Assembly: GCA_013140775.1 (NCBI GenBank)
Contig: JABFSA010000037.1
Location: 1 to 57,014 of the forward strand
Length of the DNA: 57,014 bases
Reading direction: 5' to 3'
From: Acidobacteriota bacterium
GTDB lineage: Bacteria > Acidobacteriota > Vicinamibacteria > Vicinamibacterales > UBA2999
Under the pieces are notes generated by a model. That model made no database searches and had not been told where the DNA came from. It saw only the letters and a program-made list of their open reading frames with translations. The position numbers were made by a program, and so were the translations under genes. Every line of letters begins with the position of its first letter. Within the stretch, counting starts at the first letter, position 1. This document shows, one piece after another, positions 43,548 through 50,992 of the stretch.

Positions 43548-46091
43548 CTAGGGCTGTGCCGGGCGGACAACGATCGAGGCGACTGCGTGCGGGGAACGTG
43601 CTGGATCAAGCTTCGTGCTCAGCCGCCGCACAAGCTCGCGCCAATCTGCACGCGGTTCTAAAGTCCTCATCACCGGCCGCGCCAGAAGTGGCCGTCGTGT
43701 GAGCGCGGTGGACCAGTCGGGGCGACGCGTGCCCGTGGCGTCGAGCGCCACGACTTCGAACGCTGGTCCGTCTTTGTAGATCGCGACGAGACCCTCGCCC
43801 CGTTCGGCGCCGATCTCGATTTCGAAACGGACCGCGCGGCCGAGATGGCTTTCGTCATAGTGGGCGAGCACGCCTTCGACAAGTGGGTGACCCGAGGCAA
43901 AGAAGTCGATCGCTTCGTTCTCGACAGCCTCTTCCCGATCGAAGGTGCCCACGTAAGCCGACCCGTTTCGGACGCCGGGCAGGCTGTCCACCAGCGCCTC
44001 GCTGCCGAGCTCGAGGGAGAACACCCGACGGCCTCGCGGCTGGGCGACCGTGAATCCAAGGCTGGCGCATGCATCGAGCACGACCTGCTGATTGAGTGCG
44101 TCGAGCTCTGCTGGAACACGCCCGAGGATACTCGCAGCCATACCAGCTCGATACGGGTCGCGATGGAGTTGCTGGTAGGCTGCCTCCTGGATGCGCGTTC
44201 GCGCGGCCTTGGCGTCGGCAACAAGACTGGCGCCTCGCTCATCCGACAACGACGCCGACGGATCGATCGCGATCTCCTCGATCGCCCTCTCGACGTGCGC
44301 CAGTTGAGGCTCGAGCCCCGCAACCGGATCACGAAAGATTCCAAGCGCTTCGAACAGGCGGACGACGTCTCTTCCGATGCCGGTCGGAGGACGAAAGTAG
44401 ACGATCTCCACGGGAATCCGGCGGCCTATGCGGTCGAGGCGCCCGATCCGCTGCTCGACGACCGATGGTTTCCATGGCAGGTCGAAGAGCACCAGGCGCC
44501 GGCAGAACTCGAAGTTCCGTCCTTCACCGCCGCACTCGGTGGACACAAGAACGCTCGGCCCCTCAGGCTCCCGGAAACGCGCAACCTCAGTGTCACGGCG
44601 GGCCGGAGTGAGCTCTTCGTGGAAGACACCTGTTGCGATCTGTGCGCGGTTGCTGAGAGCGGTACGCAGCATCTCGAGCGTCTCGCGGTGCGCGACGAAC
44701 ACGAGCGTCTTCTCGTGTGCCCTGCGCCAGAGTGGCGCCTGCTTCAACAACCAGTCGAGACGCGCGTCGGTGTTGTCCAGTGCCTCCGCCTTCTTGCGTA
44801 GATCGCCTTCGGTTGGACCAAGCACCGCAGCGAGTGCGGCGCCCGACGCGAGGGCACGGCGGACGCGATCGATCTTCTTTCGTTCCACCGCGGCGTTCGG
44901 CGCCGCGGCGTTTCTCACCAGTTGTTCAACGGCATCGTGTGTGTCCGCGCTGACCGATCGATCGAGATCGACCGGATTGCCCACCCGTGGTGGCAGACCG
45001 CCGATATCGGTTCGCCGCGTCGAACTGGTGCACGCCGGGAGCGGAGTTCCACGTGCGAGCCGATCTTCGAAACGTTGATCCTCGGGAAACTCCTCCGGAC
45101 GAAGAAGCTGGAGCAAACGGAAGAAACCGTGGGCGTCATCCTCGAGCGGCGTCGCGCTCAGCAGCAGGACGTGACGGCCGAGATTCGCAATCGGCGCCAC
45201 CGCGCGCCACGCGGAGTCACCGGGGTGCCCGGGGGGCCTTTTGAGGCGTTGTGCCTCGTCCACAACCAGCAGATCCACGCCGGCCGCGACCGCCTGGTCG
45301 GTCAACTGCGGACGCTCGACCAGCATCTCGAGTGCAATGACGGCACGGCGGTGGAGTTCGAAGGGATTGAAGTCCGCGCCGAAGTCACGCGCCACATCCC
45401 CAAGCCGCTGCGAATCAAGCAGCGTGAAGACCTGGTGATACTTGCGCCAGAGCTCGCCCAGCCACTGCACGGTCAGCGCATCGGGAGCCACCACGAGACA
45501 GCGTTCGACCCTGCCGGTGTGGACGAGCCTGTTGAGAATGAGGGCGGCTTCGATCGTTTTGCCGAGCCCCACTTCATCGGCCAGCAGCCACCGTACCGGA
45601 TTCGCGGTGCTTGCCCGCTCGGCGACGTGGAGCTGATGCGGGAACAGCCGGACGCGTCCTCCAAGGAAAGAGCCAAGGCCATCCGCTTCCCGCAGCGCGA
45701 GGACGTGCAGGATGTTCATTCGCGTCACGAAATCTTCGATCGCATCGAGCTCGCCCAGGGCCAGACGCTCGAGGAATGCGCCTTCGAGCTCGATCGGCCA
45801 CAGCGCATGCGCGGGCTGGATGCCTCCGGTCGCCAGTTCGAGCGACCCGTCGTCACGCTGCGCGACGACGCGCGTCTCCTGTCGTGTCGCGATGATTCGT
45901 ACGGGTCGGCCCGCATCGAGATCGACCGGGACCAGCGCGTCCGCGCCCGCGGCCACGCGCAGCGTCGTTCTTGATCGCGGGAACTCCACCACGATCACGC
46001 GGCCCTCGATTGCCGTGACACGTCCGATTCCAAGCTCCGGGTTGTGACGATGGGTGATGTAGGCGCCGATCCGAGGGGACATTGGGGACAT
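43548..46091 (-). CDS. RapA-like SNF2-family DNA translocase/ATPase
   Basis: An 847-residue protein with both RecA-like lobes of a SNF2 ATPase: motif I DEVGLGKTIEAALI (172-185), motif II LLVVDEAQR (about 283), motif III LLLSATPLEDD, then lobe 2 with motif V/VI VLVSTECGGEGRNFEFC and PWKPSVVEQRIGRLDRIGR. The arginine finger is present. The N-terminal ~100 residues look like the RapA-type beta domain. E. coli RapA recycles RNA polymerase. Here the partner is unknown. An alternative ATG lies nine bases downstream. Confidence 0.85.
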   Translation of the reverse strand: MSPMSPRIGAYITHRHNPELGIGRVTAIEGRVIVVEFPRSRTTLRVAAGADALVPVDLDAGRPVRIIATRQETRVVAQRDDGSLELATGGIQPAHALWPIELEGAFLERLALGELDAIEDFVTRMNILHVLALREADGLGSFLGGRVRLFPHQLHVAERASTANPVRWLLADEVGLGKTIEAALILNRLVHTGRVERCLVVAPDALTVQWLGELWRKYHQVFTLLDSQRLGDVARDFGADFNPFELHRRAVIALEMLVERPQLTDQAVAAGVDLLVVDEAQRLKRPPGHPGDSAWRAVAPIANLGRHVLLLSATPLEDDAHGFFRLLQLLRPEEFPEDQRFEDRLARGTPLPACTSSTRRTDIGGLPPRVGNPVDLDRSVSADTHDAVEQLVRNAAAPNAAVERKKIDRVRRALASGAALAAVLGPTEGDLRKKAEALDNTDARLDWLLKQAPLWRRAHEKTLVFVAHRETLEMLRTALSNRAQIATGVFHEELTPARRDTEVARFREPEGPSVLVSTECGGEGRNFEFCRRLVLFDLPWKPSVVEQRIGRLDRIGRRIPVEIVYFRPPTGIGRDVVRLFEALGIFRDPVAGLEPQLAHVERAIEEIAIDPSASLSDERGASLVADAKAARTRIQEAAYQQLHRDPYRAGMAASILGRVPAELDALNQQVVLDACASLGFTVAQPRGRRVFSLELGSEALVDSLPGVRNGSAYVGTFDREEAVENEAIDFFASGHPLVEGVLAHYDESHLGRAVRFEIEIGAERGEGLVAIYKDGPAFEVVALDATGTRRPDWSTALTRRPLLARPVMRTLEPRADWRELVRRLSTKLDPARSPHAVASIVVRPAQP

Positions 46092-46114
46092 GATAGCGAA
46101 GCGGGTGGGGCGTT

Positions 46115-46173
46115 CAGTTTCTAGTCTTTGGTCTCTAGTCGGTAGTCTCTAGTTTTAGTCGTTAGTCTTTAGG
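46115..46173. repeat. TAGTCTCTAGTC-type low-complexity repeat
   Basis: CTAGTCTTT, GTCTCTAGTC, GGTAGTCTCTAG, TTTTAGTC, GTTAGTC units in a row between the helicase start and the hydrolase 3' end. It supplies the last five codons (LKTND) and stop codon of the alpha/beta hydrolase. Confidence 0.8.
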
Positions 46174-47030
46174 GTCTCCTGAAGAAACGTTTCGACTGCG
46201 CCGAAGTACGTCGCCTTATCGATGCGGAACGCATCGTCGTGGCCCCCGCGTACGTCTACGAATCGTTTCTGCGAGCGCGCGGCGTCGAAGAGACGCCGAC
46301 CGTGCGTGTATGGAATGACGCGGTCTTCGGGTGAGTGCAGGAAGAGGGTCGGGATACTGATGCGACCGATGCGCTCGAGCGACGGGAATCTTTGTGTCGC
46401 CATGTATGCGATCGGGAAGAACGGATACAGCTCCTGGCCGCGATCGACCACAGAGGTATAGGCACCCTCCACAATCAGGCCGGCCGCTGGCACGCGTGAC
46501 GCCAGCTCAATGGCAACGCCGCTTCCCAGCGAGTGCCCGAAGATCACGATCCGTTGGGGCGGTACGTGGAGAGTGTCGGTCAAGTACCGATAGGACGCGG
46601 TCGCATCGTCGTAGAAGCCACGCTCGTCCGGCGTTCCGTTGCTTTCGCCGAATCCGCGGTAGTCGAAGGCGAGCAGGTTGATCCCCAGATCGCGCATCGA
46701 GGCGTAGAACTCCGGCCGCGCTCCGTAGCCGATGCTTCCCAGATTGCCGTGGCAGATGAGCATCCACGTGTCGGACGGTTCGGCAGCCGGTATCAGCCAC
46801 GCCGATACCGTCACGTCGTCAGTTGATGCGTACGTGACGCGCTTCTCGCGCAGCGCGAATCGGTCTGGTGAGGGTCCCACCGTCCGCTCGTCCGGCTGGA
46901 AGATGAGCGCCTTCTCGTTGACCTTCACGTAAACCACCGCGGCGGCGTAGCCAGCGATCAGCACGAGAACGAGCGCGAGTAGTAGAGCCGCAAATCGGCG
47001 ACGAAGAATCACGATGAGCCGTTCTATCAC
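46155..47030 (-). CDS. Membrane-anchored alpha/beta hydrolase
   Basis: A 291-residue protein with an N-terminal TM segment (about residues 13-34) and an alpha/beta hydrolase domain outside or facing the periplasm. Nucleophile elbow VIFGHSLGSGVAIEL (Ser about 163), catalytic acid region HSPEDRVIPY and the final His in GGHDDAF are visible. The oxyanion region reads CHGNLGS. It resembles ABHD13/FrsA-type hydrolases, substrate unknown. GTG at 47030 is preferred, and a TTG two codons earlier is possible. Low-complexity repeats lie at both ends, and the downstream one provides the stop codon. Confidence 0.82.
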   Translation of the reverse strand: MIERLIVILRRRFAALLLALVLVLIAGYAAAVVYVKVNEKALIFQPDERTVGPSPDRFALREKRVTYASTDDVTVSAWLIPAAEPSDTWMLICHGNLGSIGYGARPEFYASMRDLGINLLAFDYRGFGESNGTPDERGFYDDATASYRYLTDTLHVPPQRIVIFGHSLGSGVAIELASRVPAAGLIVEGAYTSVVDRGQELYPFFPIAYMATQRFPSLERIGRISIPTLFLHSPEDRVIPYTHGRRLFDAARSQKRFVDVRGGHDDAFRIDKATYFGAVETFLQETLKTND

Positions 47031-47056
47031 GCCCAAAGCCTAGAGCCCAGAGCCCA
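47031..47056. repeat. Low-complexity repeat at hydrolase start
   Basis: GCCCAAAGCCTAGAGCCCAGAGCC, the same AAAGCC-AGAGCC family as at 17220-17254. It abuts the start codon of the alpha/beta hydrolase. Confidence 0.6.
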
Positions 47057-47108
47057 CCGATTGTGTCGCCGATAGTGGACGGTTCGGTTCCCGTCGCCAA
47101 TGAAACAT

Positions 47109-47128
47109 CAGAAACAGGCCTGATTCTG
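47109..47128. promoter_or_regulatory. Near-perfect 20-bp palindrome, candidate operator
   Basis: CAGAAACAGGCCTGATTCTG: the two 10-base halves pair except for one position. It ends 22 bp before the candidate sigma-54 -24 element. It may be a binding site for the regulator of the glycine-zipper gene. The factor is unknown. Confidence 0.45.
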
Positions 47129-47150
47129 CTCAATGCACCCTTGTCGTATC

Positions 47151-47166
47151 TGGCACGGTCCTTGGA
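47151..47166 (+). promoter_or_regulatory. Candidate sigma-54 promoter
   Basis: TGGCACGGTCCTTGGA, against the sigma-54 consensus TGGCACG-N4-TTGCW. The -24 element is perfect and the spacing is right (GG, ten bases, GG), but the -12 GC is GG, an important mismatch. It lies 44 bp before the glycine-zipper gene ATG. Confidence 0.4.
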
Positions 47167-47209
47167 CTAATAGCCACCAGAACGCGATGCAGCGTTGGAG
47201 GGTGTAGAG

Positions 47210-47734
47210 ATGATGAAACCAGTTGTCGCGGCGGTCACAGGAGCGGTGATTTCAGGTGCGTTGATGTTCACAGTGGGTGCGACACAACGTGCCCCGGAGA
47301 CGCCGCAGTATGTGCAGACCGTGGATGGCGGTTTCGTCCCGGTGTCGCAGGTGACGTATCCAACCGCACTGCGTGCAGCTGAGCCTGTTGCCACGAGCGC
47401 ACCTCGTGCCACGGCGACCAGGACGGTCTACCGCACGGCGGCCCCGGCGCCGCGCGAGACGCGCACGGTGGTGCGTGAGGAACCTCGGACAGTCGTGCGC
47501 GAAGAGTCTCGGACAATCGTGAGTGAAGAACCGGTTGTCAGCACGGTCGCCACGCAGGACGAGGTGTCGTCTCCCGACGAGCGGTCGTGGAAGAAGACCG
47601 CGATGATCATTGGCGGGTCGGCGGCCTCCGGCGCCGGAGTCGGCGGCATCGTCAAGGGTAAGAAGGGGGCACTGATCGGTGCCGCCATCGGCGGCGGCGC
47701 AGCTTCGATATACGAAGCCACTCGTCGTCGATAA
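47210..47734 (+). CDS. Glycine-zipper protein with RTVVREE repeats
   Basis: A 174-residue exported or membrane protein. N-terminal hydrophobic segment (about 5-24), a Pro/Ala/Thr linker, three imperfect repeats RTVVREEP, RTVVREES, RTIVSEEP (about 87-110), and a C-terminal glycine-zipper segment (about 137-168; GGSAASGAGVGGIVKGKKGALIGAAIGGGAAS), as in YMGG/OsmB-like envelope proteins. ATG at 47210 with a GGAGGG Shine-Dalgarno. The upstream TTG at 47195 was rejected. It is bounded by a candidate sigma-54 promoter and a strong terminator, so it is a single-gene unit. Confidence 0.8.
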   Translation: MMKPVVAAVTGAVISGALMFTVGATQRAPETPQYVQTVDGGFVPVSQVTYPTALRAAEPVATSAPRATATRTVYRTAAPAPRETRTVVREEPRTVVREESRTIVSEEPVVSTVATQDEVSSPDERSWKKTAMIIGGSAASGAGVGGIVKGKKGALIGAAIGGGAASIYEATRRR

Positions 47735-47756
47735 CGTCGAGACGGCACCGACAGTA

Positions 47757-47790
47757 GGGGCGAGGACCATAAGTCCTCGCCCCTTTTTTT
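47757..47790 (+). terminator. Rho-independent terminator after the glycine-zipper gene
   Basis: Perfect 11-bp GC-rich stem GGGGCGAGGAC / GTCCTCGCCCC, 5-base loop, then seven T. Textbook intrinsic terminator. Confidence 0.95.
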
Positions 47791-47891
47791 CGTACGGCGG
47801 TCAGTCGTCCTGCGCCAGTTGCCGGTTGCGGTTCTCGAACGTCCCAGAGCGCGCGCTATGATTCAGGGCACAACTGCCAGAGGCCGTCTCA

Positions 47892-49730
47892 GTGGACACC
47901 TTCACAATCAGCTATCGCGTTGTTGACTTTCTCAGGAAGCATCCGCCTTTTCAGGCCATCGACGAGCAGGACCTCCTCGATCTCGCCGGGCGTGGCCGTG
48001 TCAGATTCCACGAGGCGAATGAATACATCCTGTGGCAGGGCGAACCGCACAAGCTCCATGTGTTCGTGATCCAACAAGGCACGGTGTCGCTGTGGGATGA
48101 AACCGACGGCGAGGCGGTGCTCAAGGACGTGCGAGGTCCTGGCGATCTGCTGGGGATCGAGCGTTTCAACCACGCGCCCTGGTGTCTGCACTCAGCCCGA
48201 TCCGCAAGCGACGTCGTGATCTACTCGTTTCCAGCGTCCGACTTCGAGGCCCTGATCGAGAAGTACGCCTACGTCAGGCAATTCGTCGAGGCGCATGACA
48301 CCGTGTCCACGGAGTTCGAGTGGGCGAAAGACACGAAGGCTCCCCATGAGGTGTTTCTCCACGACGTCGTCAGCCGAAAGGCGCTCGAGCACTGTAATCC
48401 GCAGACGACCGTGCGGGACATCGCGACAAGGATGCTGGCCACTGGAGTGGATGCCGTCGCCGTTGTGAACAGCGCTCAGGAGCTCCAGGGCGTCGTGACT
48501 GTGAACGGACTGCTGGGGTGGGTTGCGTCTGGCGCCGTGAACTCGGACAGCCCTGTTGAACAGGTGATGAGCGAAGCGCCAACGGTTGGATCAGGCGCCT
48601 CACTCATCGACGGCATGCTGGCCATGGCTGAGACCCAGGCTGATGCAGTGGCCGTCACCGCGGATGGGTCGAAACCTGCTCAGTTGCAGGTGCTCGTCAC
48701 GTCACGGGATATCTCCAGGGCCTTTGGCGATCAGCCAGTCGCGGTTGTGAAAGAGATAGGGCTGGCCTCCAGCACTCGCGTGCTCTCCGAGCTCAACCAT
48801 CGGGCGCGTGCGCTCGCGTTCAGGCAGCTCACCACTGTCTCTTCCCTGGATTGGGTTTCCCGGTTTCTCTTCCTGGTTGATATCGGGATTGTGAAGCGCG
48901 CGATCGCACTCGCCGGAGCGGAGATGCAAGGTGTCAACTGGTGCTTCTGTGGCGCATCGGGAAGGTCCGAGTCGCTCACGAGGCACGCGCCGCAACTGGT
49001 GCTCATCATTCCAGACGAACAGAGCCGCGCCGACAGGGAGAAGGCCTACGACCGTGTCTGTGAGGCGCTCGTCGAGTGCGACTACCTGTCACGAACGGAC
49101 CTCACCTTCGATCGCCTGTTCCTCGTGGCGACCGCCGCGGAGTGGAAGCACCGATACGAGGGCTGGTTGCAGGATCCGGTTCGCACGGAGATGTACCTGG
49201 CTCGACCGCTGTTCGATCTGCGTTCGGTCCATGGGGATCGCTCGCTCTGGTCGGGTCTGGAACGAGACGTCGCCGGCGCCGTGGACCGGGACATCCTGCA
49301 TGTGTTCGCGAACGACTGCCTGGCGAGTCTGCCACCGCTGACCTTCTTCAAGGATGCCGTCGTCGAGAAGTCAGGGGAGCAGACCACCGTGTTCCGCCTG
49401 GAGCACAGCGCGCTTCGACCGCTCGTGGATGTGGGGCGCGTGTTCGGGATGGCCGCTCGAAAGGCGATGGGCACGTCCACGTTCGAGCGGCTCACGCTGG
49501 CTCGGACGCTTCTGCCCGAGCACTCGTCGGTCTTCCGTGAAGCCTCCGAGACGCTGCGCATTCTGCTCTGGCAGCAGGCCCGGATCGGCATCGACCAGGA
49601 CACCAGTGGTTCCGAGTTGCCTCCGGCGTTGCTCAGCCGTCACGATCGCCACGTGCTGAAAGGTGGATTCCGGTCCATTCTGCAGCTGCTCGAGCTCACG
49701 GGTAACTCACGCTGGTTCGCGACGCTGTGA
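47892..49730 (+). CDS. cNMP-binding/CBS/DUF294 protein
   Basis: A 612-residue cytoplasmic protein: a cyclic-nucleotide-binding-like domain (about 10-135), two CBS motifs (about 155-280), a DUF294 nucleotidyltransferase-like domain (about 300-440) and the DUF294_C substrate-binding domain (about 455-612). The usual GSEGRREQTLATDQDNA motif is here GASGRSESLTRHAPQLVL, so the catalytic aspartates are missing. It overlaps the exonuclease start (GTGA), a pairing also seen in other bacteria. It probably works as a sensor or scaffold rather than an active transferase. GTG start. Confidence 0.82.
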   Translation: MDTFTISYRVVDFLRKHPPFQAIDEQDLLDLAGRGRVRFHEANEYILWQGEPHKLHVFVIQQGTVSLWDETDGEAVLKDVRGPGDLLGIERFNHAPWCLHSARSASDVVIYSFPASDFEALIEKYAYVRQFVEAHDTVSTEFEWAKDTKAPHEVFLHDVVSRKALEHCNPQTTVRDIATRMLATGVDAVAVVNSAQELQGVVTVNGLLGWVASGAVNSDSPVEQVMSEAPTVGSGASLIDGMLAMAETQADAVAVTADGSKPAQLQVLVTSRDISRAFGDQPVAVVKEIGLASSTRVLSELNHRARALAFRQLTTVSSLDWVSRFLFLVDIGIVKRAIALAGAEMQGVNWCFCGASGRSESLTRHAPQLVLIIPDEQSRADREKAYDRVCEALVECDYLSRTDLTFDRLFLVATAAEWKHRYEGWLQDPVRTEMYLARPLFDLRSVHGDRSLWSGLERDVAGAVDRDILHVFANDCLASLPPLTFFKDAVVEKSGEQTTVFRLEHSALRPLVDVGRVFGMAARKAMGTSTFERLTLARTLLPEHSSVFREASETLRILLWQQARIGIDQDTSGSELPPALLSRHDRHVLKGGFRSILQLLELTGNSRWFATL

Positions 49731-50389
49731 GCGCTCTTCCGTTTCTTGACCGCTACAGGACCTCTTTCGAGGCGACCTGGAACGACGACACACCGATTGA
49801 ACAGGTGCGGTTCATCGTTCTCGATTCAGAGACAACCGGTCTCAATCCACAGGTTGACCGCCTGATTTCGATAGGCGCCGTGGCCGTTTGCGCGAACGAG
49901 ATCCTGCTGGACGATTCCTTCGACGTGCTCCTGAAGGTGCAGGAGAACACCAGCGCGGTCACCGTGCACGGCATCACGCGCGATGAAGCCCGTGGTGGGC
50001 TCGACGAGGGCGAGGCGCTCGTCCGCTTTCTCGACTACGTGCGCGATGGCGTCATCGTGGGACATCACATTGGCCACGACATCAGCACGCTTGATATCGG
50101 CTACGAACGCGGGTGGGGATTTCGAACGCTCAACCGCAGTCTCGACACGATGGACCTCACGCTGCACCTCGAACGTGACGGTGCCTTCGCCGGGCGACCC
50201 GCGATCCGCTCGTTCACGCTCGACGCGCTGTGCGACCTGTTCGGTGTGATTCCGCACGACCGCCACACAGCCGGTGGCGATGCCTTCATCACGGCGCAGG
50301 TCTTTCTTCGTCTGCTCAAGCTCGCTGCCCGTCACGGCCGGACGACGCTCGGCCAGATCGCCGAGCCCTTCGAAACAACACAGTCGTAG
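49727..50389 (+). CDS. DnaQ-like DEDDh 3'-5' exonuclease
   Basis: A 220-residue exonuclease of the DEDDh superfamily. The active site is intact: D33 and E35 in LDSETTGLN, D118 in HHIGHDIS, and H180 and D185 in RHTAGGDAF. Such enzymes degrade DNA or RNA 3' ends or proofread. GTG start overlapping the DUF294 stop by one base step (GTGA), so translation is coupled. Its last codons and stop (GTCGTAG) match the edge of a repeat. Confidence 0.87.
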   Translation: MSALPFLDRYRTSFEATWNDDTPIEQVRFIVLDSETTGLNPQVDRLISIGAVAVCANEILLDDSFDVLLKVQENTSAVTVHGITRDEARGGLDEGEALVRFLDYVRDGVIVGHHIGHDISTLDIGYERGWGFRTLNRSLDTMDLTLHLERDGAFAGRPAIRSFTLDALCDLFGVIPHDRHTAGGDAFITAQVFLRLLKLAARHGRTTLGQIAEPFETTQS

Positions 50390-50390
50390 T

Positions 50391-50432
50391 GTCCGGCTTT
50401 CCTACCCCGAGCGTAGTCGAGGGGAGCCGGAC
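50391..50432. repeat. GTCCGGCTT...CGAGCGTAGTCGAGG repeat, copy 1
   Basis: A 42-bp element with a CCCCGAGCGTAGTCGAGGGG palindromic core and GTCCGGCT / AGCCGGAC ends. It differs at four positions from copy 2 and begins right after the exonuclease stop codon. Confidence 0.85.
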
Positions 50433-50450
50433 CTTCGGTGAATTCAGATC

Positions 50451-50529
50451 AACCACGAAGGGACGAAGATCCACGAAGTTGATCATCTTTTGTGTGATCC
50501 CTTCGTGGGCCTTCGTCTTCTTCGTGGTT
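50451..50529. repeat. CACGAAG palindromic repeat, copy F
   Basis: AACCACGAAGGGACGAAGAT on the left and CTTCGTGGGCCTTCGTC then CTTCGTGGTT on the right. It lies between the two copies of the 42-bp repeat. Confidence 0.88.
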
Positions 50530-50540
50530 TGCGTCGTAGC

Positions 50541-50582
50541 GTCCGGCTTGCCTGCCCCGAGCGTAGTCGAGGGGGGCTGGAC
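50541..50582. repeat. GTCCGGCTT...CGAGCGTAGTCGAGG repeat, copy 2
   Basis: Same 42-bp element as at 50391, 38 of 42 identical and in the same orientation. With copy 1 it flanks CACGAAG copy F. Confidence 0.85.
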
Positions 50583-50596
50583 CGACAGAGCGCGAA

Positions 50597-50944
50597 TCAG
50601 GGACGGATGCCCGGCTTTACGCTCCCCCAGATCGCAATCGATCCGACCACCAGCACCCACGCGGGCATGACCGCGAGCCCGGGGATCGCTTCCGCCACGA
50701 GCGCGGGGAGAATGGCCCACTGCCGGCCCAGCATCAGGAAGAGCAGGAGCGCAGTGGACAGATCGAGCGTCCACTGAAGAGGTGGTACGAACTCGAGCCA
50801 GACGGACAGCACGTCGGACACAGCCGCAATGGCAAAAGCCGTGGCCAGGCGGGCGCGCCGCGACGACGCTGAGGACGGCGGATCGGTGTGCGGCGGATCC
50901 TCAGCAGGCAGTACTTCCCACTCAGGCTCCTTGCCGGTCTCCAC
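50597..50944 (-). CDS. Small membrane protein of unknown function
   Basis: A 115-residue protein with an acidic cytoplasmic-like N-terminus (about 1-30) and three hydrophobic segments. No family recognised. GTG start at 50944 with a GAAGG-like run before it. It is divergent from the kinase, whose promoter lies just upstream. Confidence 0.6.
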   Translation of the reverse strand: METGKEPEWEVLPAEDPPHTDPPSSASSRRARLATAFAIAAVSDVLSVWLEFVPPLQWTLDLSTALLLFLMLGRQWAILPALVAEAIPGLAVMPAWVLVVGSIAIWGSVKPGIRP

Positions 50945-50945
50945 C

Positions 50946-50973
50946 TTCGCATCATAGCGTTCCCCCGTATAAT
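50946..50973 (+). promoter_or_regulatory. Candidate sigma-70 promoter for the kinase gene
   Basis: A perfect TATAAT -10 hexamer at 50968-50973. A weak -35 (TTCGCA, 50946-50951) lies 16 bp upstream. With a start at about 50980, the kinase leader would be very short, which supports a start near 50993. Confidence 0.55.
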
Positions 50974-50992
50974 CGCCGCGGTTCAGCTGTCC

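Noticed and set aside
50391..50582. Flanking direct repeats suggesting an insertion sequence
   Set aside because: The enclosed 108 bp contains no transposase, only another palindromic repeat.
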